Assembly (NCBI RefSeq): GCF_017104565.1
Contig: NZ_JAAGPD010000005.1
Coordinates: 1 to 64,000 of the forward strand
Direction of reading: 5' to 3'
DNA from: Paraburkholderia sp. Tr-20389
GTDB taxonomy: Bacteria; Pseudomonadota; Gammaproteobacteria; Burkholderiales; Burkholderiaceae
Length of the DNA: 64,000 nucleotides
Translations under genes and position numbers: made by a program
Notes under the pieces: model-generated
Seen by the model: the letters and a program-made list of their open reading frames with translations, nothing else
Databases searched by the model: none
Told to the model about the DNA's origin: nothing
Part shown: positions 52,841-60,458 of the stretch, one piece after another
Numbering within the stretch: position 1 is the first letter of the stretch
How the letters are laid out: the number at the start of each line of letters is the position of its first letter

Positions 52841-53266
52841 ATGAAAAACCATAACTTCCTGACGCATCAGGAAATTTACGACCGGGCAGTCGATCACCTG
52901 TTCGGCCAGGGCCGCGCGGCGCTGCTGCCTCGCGGTGGCGGCGCGTACCGCGGCTATTGCGGCGGTTGCCCGGTCGGCAGCTTTATCCACCCGCGCGATT
53001 ACATGACCGCGATGGAAGGCATTCCCGTGCGATTCATCGGCAAAACGCCTGCTGAAATGCCGACGTATATGGACGTCGGCGTGGCCGCGCTGAAGAAAGC
53101 GCTGCTGCGCTCTCACCTGAACATCTACGACCAGGTCACCGTCGATCTGCTCAGTTGCCTGCAGAACGTACACGACGTTTTCGGCACCTGGGAATGGCGC
53201 GACCGTCTGCGCTCGATCGCCCGTCAGTTCGGCCTTTCCGACGAACGCGTCCGCACCGCCGCCTGA
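52841..53266 (+). CDS. Conserved hypothetical protein with a C-G-G-C motif
   Basis: 141 aa, start at an ATG preceded by GGGGGAGA. No signal peptide or membrane segment. Features: Y-C-G-G-C-P-V-G-S-F-I at about residues 39-49 (a CxxC pair followed by a hydrophobic patch), P-A-E-M-P-T-Y-M-D-V-G, and a C-terminal half rich in predicted helices (V-A-A-L-K-K-A-L-L-R, W-E-W-R-D-R-L-R-S-I-A-R-Q-F). I do not recognise the family. It converges on rpsU across the rpsU terminator. Confidence 0.75.
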   Translation: MKNHNFLTHQEIYDRAVDHLFGQGRAALLPRGGGAYRGYCGGCPVGSFIHPRDYMTAMEGIPVRFIGKTPAEMPTYMDVGVAALKKALLRSHLNIYDQVTVDLLSCLQNVHDVFGTWEWRDRLRSIARQFGLSDERVRTAA

Positions 53267-53326
53267 GTTCTCCCTTTCCCAAACCAGCCGCGCGCACCTC
53301 TCCCCGCAGCTTCCAACGTTCCAAAT

Positions 53327-53369
53327 GAAAAACGGCGGTGTGGCTTCTTTCGAAGCTCACACCGCCGTT
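53327..53369 (-). terminator. Intrinsic terminator of rpsU
   Basis: A 12-bp perfect stem (AACGGCGGTGTG / CACACCGCCGTT), with further pairing (CTTC/GAAG) in the loop. It lies 30 bp after the rpsU stop and runs into TTTTTCATTT on the minus strand. Confidence 0.92.
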
Positions 53370-53398
53370 GGCGTGCTTTCGCGTACCTGGAAGCGTGC

Positions 53399-53611
53399 TT
53401 AGTGCAGCTTCTTCGGCAGCATCTGGCTGCGCAGGCGCTTGTGCAGGCGCTTCACTGCAGCTGCCTTCTTGCGCTTGCGAGCCGTCGTCGGCTTTTCGTA
53501 TGCCTGGCGTTCACGCAGTTCTGCGATCAGGCCATTCTTTTCGATTGCGCGGCGGAAGCGGCGGATTGCCACTTCGAACGGCTCATTTTCCTTCAGAAGA
53601 ATCGTCGTCAT
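53399..53611 (-). CDS. rpsU: 30S ribosomal protein bS21
   Basis: 70 aa, starting [21 protein letters not shown], the bS21 N-terminus; a frame extending 29 codons upstream is not coding. The basic tail [16 protein letters not shown] is typical. bS21 contacts the mRNA Shine-Dalgarno region. It stands alone rather than in an rpsU-dnaG-rpoD operon. Confidence 0.96.
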   Translation of the reverse strand: MTTILLKENEPFEVAIRRFRRAIEKNGLIAELRERQAYEKPTTARKRKKAAAVKRLHKRLRSQMLPKKLH

Positions 53612-53859
53612 GTAATTCCTAAAAACGCTTGATACGGTTAATTGCGTGGCGGTCAGCCCACTCACGCGCCGGCCCTCCGGTCGTTCCAGATCTGGCAAAG
53701 CACTACTGAAACGAGAGGCGATGCGGCCACGGAGGCCGGAAAAGAGAGGTGGGAGTTCACCGCGAAACGCGGGCAGCGCACGTTGCAGCGCCGCGCCTAG
53801 CTAGCGTTTCGCCACCAGTAACCCATGACGAAACGAGCAAAGATCTCAATTCACTCCCG

Positions 53860-53868
53860 ATCATATCA
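53860..53868 (-). promoter_or_regulatory. Possible extended -10 promoter of rpsU
   Basis: Read on the minus strand: TGATATGAT (TGN plus TATGAT), about 250 bp before rpsU. No good -35. The 295-bp gap 53612-53906 holds no gene, so rpsU would have a long leader. Confidence 0.4.
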
Positions 53869-53906
53869 GGAAAACACCCCTCCGACCAGCCTTTTGACGT
53901 TTACGA

Positions 53907-54848
53907 TCAGGCACTTGCGTCGTTCAGCACGCGCAGATCAGCATCCGTGAGCGTCAGATGCACGGCGGCAACCAGACTTTCCAGCTGTTCGACGGACGTC
54001 GCACTGGCAATCGGCGCCGTGATGCTGGGCCGCGCCATCAGCCACGCGAGCGCCACCGAAGCCGGCGTGCTGCCGTGCGCGCCCGCCACCTGTTCGAGCG
54101 CATCGAGGATCGCAAAGCCGCGTTCGTTCAGATACGCCTCGACCTTACGGCCGCGCGCGCTCTTCGACAGATCGTCGCGCGACCGGTATTTGCCCGACAG
54201 GAAACCGCTCGCGAGGCTGTAGTAGCAGACCACGCCCAACCGCTCGGCGAGCGCGACCGGTTCGAGGTCGGTTTCGTAGGCGGCGCGGTCGTACAGGTTG
54301 TACTCCGGTTGGATCACCTGATATTGCGGCAAACCATTGTCCCGCGCGATCTGCAACGCTTCCTGCAACCGCCCGCCGCCGTAGTTCGACGCGCCGATCA
54401 GCCGCACCTTGCCCGCTTCGATCAACTGTTGGTAGGCGCCGAGCGTTTCCGCGAGCGGCGTCTCCTCGTCGTCGAGATGCGAGAAATACACGTCGATATA
54501 GTCCGTCTGCAGGCGCCGCAGCGAATCGTCGACGGCCGCGCGAATGTTGCCCGCCGACAGCCCCTTGCGAGTTCCGAGCATGCCGACCTTGGTCGACAGC
54601 ACAATCTTGTCGCGCTTGCCCGACTTCGCGAACCACTTGCCGATGATCGCCTCCGATTCGCCGCCGTGATTGCCGGGCACCCATGCAGAATAGACGTCGG
54701 CCGTATCGATGAAATTCAGGCCCGCGTCGACGAACGCGTCGAGGATCGAAAAGGACATCGCTTCGTCGGCCGTCCAGCCGAATACATTGCCGCCGAACAT
54801 CAGCGGCACGACCTGTAATGCCGACGTGCCGAGCTTGCGTTTCTGCAT
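53907..54848 (-). CDS. Aldo/keto reductase
   Basis: NADPH-dependent oxidoreductase, cytoplasmic. 313 aa, TIM barrel. The catalytic tetrad is visible: Asp in F-I-D-T-A-D-V-Y-S, Tyr in the same segment, Lys in I-V-L-S-T-K-V-G and His in Y-F-S-H-L-D-D. The N-terminal M-Q-K-R-K-L-G-T-S-A-L-Q-V and P-L-M-F-G-G-N-V-F-G-W are typical of the aryl-alcohol dehydrogenase-like branch. Substrate unknown. It is divergent from fliC, whose sigma-28 promoter lies just upstream. Confidence 0.93.
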   Translation of the reverse strand: MQKRKLGTSALQVVPLMFGGNVFGWTADEAMSFSILDAFVDAGLNFIDTADVYSAWVPGNHGGESEAIIGKWFAKSGKRDKIVLSTKVGMLGTRKGLSAGNIRAAVDDSLRRLQTDYIDVYFSHLDDEETPLAETLGAYQQLIEAGKVRLIGASNYGGGRLQEALQIARDNGLPQYQVIQPEYNLYDRAAYETDLEPVALAERLGVVCYYSLASGFLSGKYRSRDDLSKSARGRKVEAYLNERGFAILDALEQVAGAHGSTPASVALAWLMARPSITAPIASATSVEQLESLVAAVHLTLTDADLRVLNDASA

Positions 54849-54957
54849 GACATCTCCACGAGCGAGGAAAGCGGGTCATCAAGCATACGCGCTCTTCGCG
54901 ACTGCCACAGACGCCCCGCTCGCACCCATGCGCCCCCAAATTTCGCGAGGTCGCCCC

Positions 54958-54985
54958 TAAAGTTTTCTTCTGACCACGCCGTCAA
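54958..54985 (+). promoter_or_regulatory. Sigma-28 (FliA) promoter of fliC
   Basis: TAAAGTTT (perfect -35), 12 nt, GCCGTCAA (6 of 8 of the -10), about 95 bp before the fliC start. The spacer is one base longer than the ideal 11. Confidence 0.78.
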
Positions 54986-55079
54986 CCAGGACAGGCGGCG
55001 ACGCAATGCACACAGTAAGGCGCGACGCCGAGCCAAAACAGCCTCCCACATCGAGGCGTTTTACAAACGAGGACGCAAA

Positions 55080-55898
55080 ATGCTGAATATCAACACCAAC
55101 ATCGCTTCGCTGACCGCGCAGAACAACCTGTCGGGTTCGCAAAGCGCACTGTCGCAGGCGATCAACCGCCTGTCGTCGGGCAAGCGTGTGAACACCGCTG
55201 CCGACGACGCGGCAGGTCTCGCGATTTCGACGACGCAAACGGCGTCGATCAACGCGCTGACGCAAGGTTCGTCCAACGCCAACAACGGCATCTCGATGGT
55301 GCAAACCACGAACGGCGCGCTGCAGTCGGTCGTCGACAACCTGCAACGTATCCGCCAGCTGGCAGTGGAAGCAGGCGACGGCTCGCTCGACTCGAACGCA
55401 CTGGCAAACCTCCAGTCGGAAGTGTCGACCCGTCTGACGGAAATCACGCGCGTTGCGCAACAAACGACGTTCAACGGCCAGTCCGTCCTGAACGGTATCG
55501 GCTCGGTCAACTTCCAGATCGGCGCGTTCAACGGCCAGCAGATTACGGCCAACTTCGGCACGCAAAAGTGGGACGCGAGCAGCCTCGGCGTCAGCGGCCT
55601 GTCGGTTTCGACGGCATCGGGCGCTCAAGCAGCAATGAGCACGATCGACAGCGTTCTGACGAGCGTGAACACGTTCCAGGCAACGCTGGGCGCAACGCAG
55701 AACACGTTCCAGGCTGCCATCTCGACGACGAACACGCAAGCGACGAACATGAGCGCAGCACGTTCGCAGATCACCGACGCGGACTTCGCGACGGAAACGG
55801 CGAACCTGTCGAAGGCTCAGGTTCTGCAGCAAGCTGGTATTTCGGTTCTGGCGCAAGCGAACTCGATGCCGCAGCAAGTTCTGAAGCTCCTCCAGTAA
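55080..55898 (+). CDS. fliC: Flagellin FliC (short type)
   Basis: Filament subunit, exported by the type III gate. 272 aa, short because the variable D2/D3 surface domains are essentially missing. Conserved N-terminal D0/D1 (M-L-N-I-N-T-N-I-A-S-L, A-I-N-R-L-S-S-G-K-R-V-N-T-A-A-D-D-A-A-G) and C-terminal D1/D0 (A-T-N-M-S-A-A-R-S-Q-I-T-D-A-D-F-A-T-E, M-P-Q-Q-V-L-K-L-L-Q). The centre (about residues 165-200) is Ser/Thr/Ala/Gly-rich and would be the exposed, potentially glycosylated surface. No Cys or Tyr was noticed. Confidence 0.97.
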   Translation: MLNINTNIASLTAQNNLSGSQSALSQAINRLSSGKRVNTAADDAAGLAISTTQTASINALTQGSSNANNGISMVQTTNGALQSVVDNLQRIRQLAVEAGDGSLDSNALANLQSEVSTRLTEITRVAQQTTFNGQSVLNGIGSVNFQIGAFNGQQITANFGTQKWDASSLGVSGLSVSTASGAQAAMSTIDSVLTSVNTFQATLGATQNTFQAAISTTNTQATNMSAARSQITDADFATETANLSKAQVLQQAGISVLAQANSMPQQVLKLLQ

Positions 55899-55935
55899 GC
55901 GTAACGACTGGCGGCGCGCAGTACGGCGCCGCACG

Positions 55936-55969
55936 CCGAAGCCGCGGCTCACGCCCGGCTTCGGACTAT
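55936..55969 (+). terminator. Hairpin after fliC (partial terminator or attenuator)
   Basis: CCGAAGCCG, 11-nt loop, CGGCTTCGG: a perfect 9-bp stem 37 bp after the fliC stop, without a T tract. A second perfect small hairpin (GGGAGGC-TC-GCCTCCC) follows at 55993-56008. Such structures could lower fliD expression relative to fliC. Confidence 0.5.
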
Positions 55970-56067
55970 AAAAATAGCTGGATCGCATGGTTGGGAGGCT
56001 CGCCTCCCATCATGCATTTGAACGCCGAGAACCCAACGCAGTCCGTTTCGCCAATCGGAGCACCCGC

Positions 56068-57495
56068 ATGACCACCACGTCGACTTCGACTTCATCAACT
56101 GACATCACTACCCTGCTACAGCAGGCAGCGCAGTCCATCATCAGCGGCTCGACCAAGTCGACCCTCGATGTGAATTCACTGGTGTCGGCGCTCGTGACGG
56201 CGAAAACTGCGGCTCAATCGTCGGCGATCACGACCAAGCAGACCTCGGACAACGCCGAGCTCTCCGCAATCGGCAAGATCAAGTCGTCGCTCTCGTCGTT
56301 GCAGACGGCATTGAGCGGATTGTCCGACGGCACGTCGCTCAATCAGCTCGCAGTCGCGGTCAGCGGCACGGGCGTGACGGCATCGACGGCAACCGGCAAG
56401 GGCGCAGTGGCCGGCAACTACACGTTGCAGGTCACCAACATTGCGACCGCCAACAAGATTTCCTCGCAGGCTTACACCTCAGGCGCTAGCCTCGGCAGCG
56501 GCACGCTGACGGTCGGTGTGGGCAGCAGCACCATGCAGATCAACGTATCGTCGAGCGATACGCTGGCGACCATCGCCAATTCGATCAATACGGCGAACAA
56601 CAATCCTGGCGTATCGGCTGCCGTCATCACGGCGGCCGACGGCCAGCATCTGGTCCTGACCTCGACGGCGACGGGCGCTGCCAACACCGTGTCGGTGTCG
56701 GCAGGCACAGGTCTCGACTCGGGCCTGAACACGGCCAGCTTCACGCAGGTCACGACGGGCAAGGACGCGAACTTTTCGATCGACGGCAACGCGATCACGA
56801 GCGCGTCGAACGTCATCACGTCGGCACTGACGGGCGTGAACATCGACATCTCGAACGCGACGGCCAACAGCACGCAGACGATCTCGATCACGAACGACAC
56901 GTCGGCGTCCGAAAAGGCCATCAACGACTTCGTCACCGCTTACAACAGCTACGTCACGACGGCCACGGGGCTGACGTGGGACTCGACCCAGGCAACGGGC
57001 TCGCAAGCCGGCCCGCTGCTCGGCGACTCGATGACGAACACGATCACGAACAGCCTCGGCGGCCTGGTCGGCGGCGGCATTACCGTCGGCGGCAAGACCA
57101 TCAGCCTGTCGTCGATCGGCATCAACCTGCAGCACGACGGCACGCTGTCCGTCGACTCGACGACGCTGGAAACTGCGCTCTCGAGCAACAGCTCGACCGT
57201 CGCTGCCGTGTTCAACCAGACGAACGGCATCGGCACGACGCTGAACAACTTCATCAACACGTACACGCAGTCGAGCGGCACGATCGACCAGCGCACGCAA
57301 AACCTGAACACCGACCTGAGCAATCTGTCGGATCAGGCGACGCAGCTCACGAACTACCAGAGCACGCTGACCGATCAGTACAACGCGCAGTTCTCGGCGC
57401 TGAACACGCTGATGACGACGATGCAGAACAACACGGCCTACCTGAACCAGCTGTTCGGCGGCGGCGGCCTGTCGGGCTCCCTGAACTCGAAGTAA
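56068..57495 (+). CDS. fliD: Filament cap protein FliD (HAP2)
   Basis: Caps the filament and folds flagellin subunits. 475 aa, with the start at the Met of M-T-T-T-S-T-S preceded by GGAG; an upstream in-frame Met is not family-like. FliD N-terminal region: T-L-D-V-N-S-L-V-S-A-L-V-T-A-K. Middle part: I-T-N-D-T-S-A-S-E-K-A-I-N-D-F-V-T-A-Y-N. C-terminal coiled coil: L-T-N-Y-Q-S-T-L-T-D-Q-Y-N-A-Q-F-S-A-L. Extremely rich in Ser/Thr. Followed by fliT. Confidence 0.95.
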   Translation: MTTTSTSTSSTDITTLLQQAAQSIISGSTKSTLDVNSLVSALVTAKTAAQSSAITTKQTSDNAELSAIGKIKSSLSSLQTALSGLSDGTSLNQLAVAVSGTGVTASTATGKGAVAGNYTLQVTNIATANKISSQAYTSGASLGSGTLTVGVGSSTMQINVSSSDTLATIANSINTANNNPGVSAAVITAADGQHLVLTSTATGAANTVSVSAGTGLDSGLNTASFTQVTTGKDANFSIDGNAITSASNVITSALTGVNIDISNATANSTQTISITNDTSASEKAINDFVTAYNSYVTTATGLTWDSTQATGSQAGPLLGDSMTNTITNSLGGLVGGGITVGGKTISLSSIGINLQHDGTLSVDSTTLETALSSNSSTVAAVFNQTNGIGTTLNNFINTYTQSSGTIDQRTQNLNTDLSNLSDQATQLTNYQSTLTDQYNAQFSALNTLMTTMQNNTAYLNQLFGGGGLSGSLNSK

Positions 57496-57521
57496 CGCAC
57501 GCACGCCGCTAACCGGAACTC

Positions 57522-57818
57522 ATGATGAACGATTCGCTGAACCGCGCGCTGGATCTGACCCGCGCTCTCGAAGCCGCGGTTGTGCAACAAGACTGGCCGC
57601 GCGCGTCGGCGATCGTCGAAGAACGCTCGCCGCTGCTGATGTCGCTGAGCCCGGAGCAAACGCCCGAAGCGTTGGAGAAGATCCGTACGATCCAGCGCAT
57701 CGACGCGGGCATCGCTGTGCACGCGCGCTCGGGCATGGACCGCCTTGCCGACCGGCACGGCGATGCCCTTCGGCGCATCAAGTCGGTGAGTCTTTACCAC
57801 ACGACGGGCATGCTCTAA
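57522..57818 (+). CDS. fliT: FliD export chaperone FliT
   Basis: Short helical chaperone for FliD; in enterics it also binds FlhDC. 98 aa: N-terminal helices (L-N-R-A-L-D-L-T-R-A-L-E-A-A-V-V-Q-Q-D-W) and L-L-M-S-L-S-P-E. Similarity to FliT is weak at sequence level but length, helicity and position directly after fliD support it. Starts at one of two adjacent ATG codons. A strong terminator follows. Confidence 0.85.
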   Translation: MMNDSLNRALDLTRALEAAVVQQDWPRASAIVEERSPLLMSLSPEQTPEALEKIRTIQRIDAGIAVHARSGMDRLADRHGDALRRIKSVSLYHTTGML

Positions 57819-57873
57819 GTACCGATCTGAAGAACGCCGCGCGATGTAGTCAAGAAGAACTGCGCGGACTCAC

Positions 57874-57900
57874 AAAGCTGCAGCGATGCAGCTTTTTTTT
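57874..57900 (+). terminator. Intrinsic terminator of fliD-fliT
   Basis: AAAGCTGCA, GCGA loop, TGCAGCTTT plus a further five T residues: a perfect 9-bp stem with a T8 tail, 56 bp after the fliT stop. Confidence 0.95.
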
Positions 57901-57965
57901 CGCCTGCGCAAACGCAGATGTCCGCATCGCGCCGCGCAGGCGCAATGCGAACATCGAGATTGCAT

Positions 57966-60407
57966 TCAGTTGCTGCCTGCTTCGTACGCGCGCCACATGC
58001 CTTCGAGCGCGTCCTCGAAGTTGCGCGCAAAGCGCCGCGCATCGCACATCGGCGAAGCGAGCACGTGCTCGCGCAATCCCGCGCGCAGCTTCGCCAGCGA
58101 TTCGGCGCTCGATGCCAGCTCGCGCGCCTTCTCGACATAGCTCGCCTGGTCGTCGCAGATCCACTCGCCGAATCCGGCGGAGTGCAGCACGCTTTCGCAG
58201 ATATGGCCGAGGAAGCGGTCGCCCTTCATCGCGACGACGGGCACGCCCATCCACAGGGATTCCGCCGTCGTCGTGCCGCCAGGATAGGGGAACGGGCTCA
58301 GCACGATGTCGACGCGATGATACGTCTTGAAGTACTCGCCGCGCTTCGATCCTCCTTCGAGAATCAGTTGCGACGCGTAGATGCCACGCTCTGCGAAGCG
58401 CTGAAGAGTCGCGTCGACGGCATGCTTGCGATCAAGCTCGTGCGCCTTGATGAGCAGGCGTGAGTCGGGCACTTCACGCAATACGCGCACCCACAGATCG
58501 AGCACCTCATCCGTCATCTTCGCGAGCTTGCCGAGATAGCCAAAGGTGACGAAGCCATTTGCCGGCATCGGCAGCGGCCCCACCGAAATGTCATGCTCCG
58601 GCGGCGTCATGCACAGATAACCGTCCGGCAGATGCCACGGCTTTTCGATGAAGTGATGCGCTTCTTCGGGTGGCAGCACGTAACGGTCGCCGAGCACATA
58701 ATCCATCTGCGCGATGCCCGTCGACGCGAAGAATCCAAGCCACGTTACCTGAACGGGTGCCGGCCTCATCGCGAACACGGACAGCCGGTTGAACGCAGTA
58801 TGGCCCGACATGTCGAGCAGGATGTCGATCCGATCGTCGAAGATCCGTTGGGCCGCGGCCTCACGAGAAAGCTTCCACAGTTGCGTCCATTCGCCGAAGA
58901 GCGGCTTGAGCCGTTGCGTCGTCTCGTCTTCGACATCGTTGGTCTGGTAGGCGATCAGTTCGATCCGCGATGAATCGACGTGACGCAACACGCTCTCGGT
59001 GAAAATGCCGACGGGATGCGTGCGCAGATCGCCGGACACGAAGCCGACACGAAGCGGCCTCGTTCCGCGCGGCGCACGCGTGTGTGTGAATGGCGTGACG
59101 TTCGCGGCCATCCGTTTGCCGAAATAGATCGCATCGACCAGGAAATCCTCGACCGAGCGCTGCGACATGCTCGCCTCGCAAAACAGCAGCGCGGTATGGG
59201 CGACGTCGGCATCCGGCGACCGTTCAATCGCGCTCCGATAGCTGTTCACAGCGGCTTCCAGTTCGCCCAGCGAGCGCAGCACGTCGCCGAGATTGATGTG
59301 CATCCGCGATGAACCGTCCTTCAGCTTGAGCGCCTTGCGCGCGTAGCGCAGCGCCTCATTCGAGCGTTCGGTTTTCAGATACGCAACGGCCAGATTGTGA
59401 TGCACTTCGGCATCGTCGTCCGTGAGCGCGACGGCACGCAGATAACTATCGATGGCCTCTTCGTAGCGATAGAGGCCATACCACGCGTTGCCGAGTGTCG
59501 CGAAGGCTTCAGCGAGCGTCAATTGAAGTTTCGGCAAACGGACGTACGCAAGCGACGGCGCACCAACGCCAGCCTGATAGGCGTCCACGACCGCCTGCGC
59601 CAGTTGCAACGCCTTCGCGTAATGCGCCCGCGCGGCCTCGAGATCGCCCATATCGCGCAACGTGTTCGCGAGATTGTTGTGTACACCGGGCCGCTCGGGA
59701 TCGAGTTCGATCGAGCGTCGAAGGCTCGCCGCCGCTTCCGCGAGTTCCCCGCGCGCAAGATGCAGCGTGCCGAGACTGTTGTGAATCAGCGCGCGATTCG
59801 GGTCGAGCGCGATCGCGCTGTGATAGCTGTCGATCGCCTCGTCGTACTTGCCCTGCTCCATCAGCGCGTTGCCGAGATTGTTGTGCGCATCCGCGTAATG
59901 CTGTCTGAACGAGATCGCCTTGCGGTACGCGAGCACCGCGCTATCCGTTTCGCCGAGATCCTTCAGCGCGTTGCCGAGATTGTTGTACGCCTCGGCATAA
60001 CCGGGCCGCAATTCGATGGCCTGCGCGCAGCTTCGCATCGCCGCATCCGGCTGGCGGTCTTCGCGCAGCGCATTGCCGAGATTGTTATGCGCTTCGGCGT
60101 AGTCCGGATTGAGCACGACGGCCTCGCGATACGCGTCGATTGCAGGCGTCAGTTGCCCGTGCTCGCGCAACGCATTGCCGAGGTTGTTGTGATAGATCGC
60201 GTTCGGCAGTATCGCAATCGACTGGCGCATCAGTGTGATGCCCGCCTCATGCTGCTGAATCTGGCAGGCGAGCAGCCCGAGAAAATGCAGCGCATCGGAA
60301 TGCCTGGGATTGGCGCGCAGGATCTCGTCGTAGATCGCCTTGGCTTCGACGAGCCGCCCGGCCTGATGATGCGCGAGCGCGGTGTTGAGAAGAGTAGCGT
60401 GATCCAC
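57966..60407 (-). CDS. TPR / O-GlcNAc transferase-like (GT41) protein, copy 1; probable flagellin glycosyltransferase
   Basis: 813 aa, cytoplasmic. Residues about 1-440 are TPR repeats of 34 residues (typical unit A-Y-N-N-L-G-N-A-L-K-D-L-G). The catalytic part from about 450 shows the GT41 pattern: R-V-G-F-V-S-G-D-L-R-T-H-P-V-G (conserved His), D-M-S-G-H-T-A-F-N-R, R-P-A-P-V-Q-V-T-W-L-G, a Lys in F-G-Y-L-G-K-L-A-K, and the UDP-binding P-Y-P-G-G-T-T-T-A-E-S-L-W-M-G-V-P-V-V. All key residues look intact. It is last of a three-gene minus-strand unit that converges on fliCDT. Flagellin as acceptor is inferred from position only. Confidence 0.9.
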   Translation of the reverse strand: MDHATLLNTALAHHQAGRLVEAKAIYDEILRANPRHSDALHFLGLLACQIQQHEAGITLMRQSIAILPNAIYHNNLGNALREHGQLTPAIDAYREAVVLNPDYAEAHNNLGNALREDRQPDAAMRSCAQAIELRPGYAEAYNNLGNALKDLGETDSAVLAYRKAISFRQHYADAHNNLGNALMEQGKYDEAIDSYHSAIALDPNRALIHNSLGTLHLARGELAEAAASLRRSIELDPERPGVHNNLANTLRDMGDLEAARAHYAKALQLAQAVVDAYQAGVGAPSLAYVRLPKLQLTLAEAFATLGNAWYGLYRYEEAIDSYLRAVALTDDDAEVHHNLAVAYLKTERSNEALRYARKALKLKDGSSRMHINLGDVLRSLGELEAAVNSYRSAIERSPDADVAHTALLFCEASMSQRSVEDFLVDAIYFGKRMAANVTPFTHTRAPRGTRPLRVGFVSGDLRTHPVGIFTESVLRHVDSSRIELIAYQTNDVEDETTQRLKPLFGEWTQLWKLSREAAAQRIFDDRIDILLDMSGHTAFNRLSVFAMRPAPVQVTWLGFFASTGIAQMDYVLGDRYVLPPEEAHHFIEKPWHLPDGYLCMTPPEHDISVGPLPMPANGFVTFGYLGKLAKMTDEVLDLWVRVLREVPDSRLLIKAHELDRKHAVDATLQRFAERGIYASQLILEGGSKRGEYFKTYHRVDIVLSPFPYPGGTTTAESLWMGVPVVAMKGDRFLGHICESVLHSAGFGEWICDDQASYVEKARELASSAESLAKLRAGLREHVLASPMCDARRFARNFEDALEGMWRAYEAGSN

Positions 60408-60458
60408 TTTGATCCTTTCGATTTATCTGGAGCGAAGCGCGCGAGCGCTCGCTTCGCG

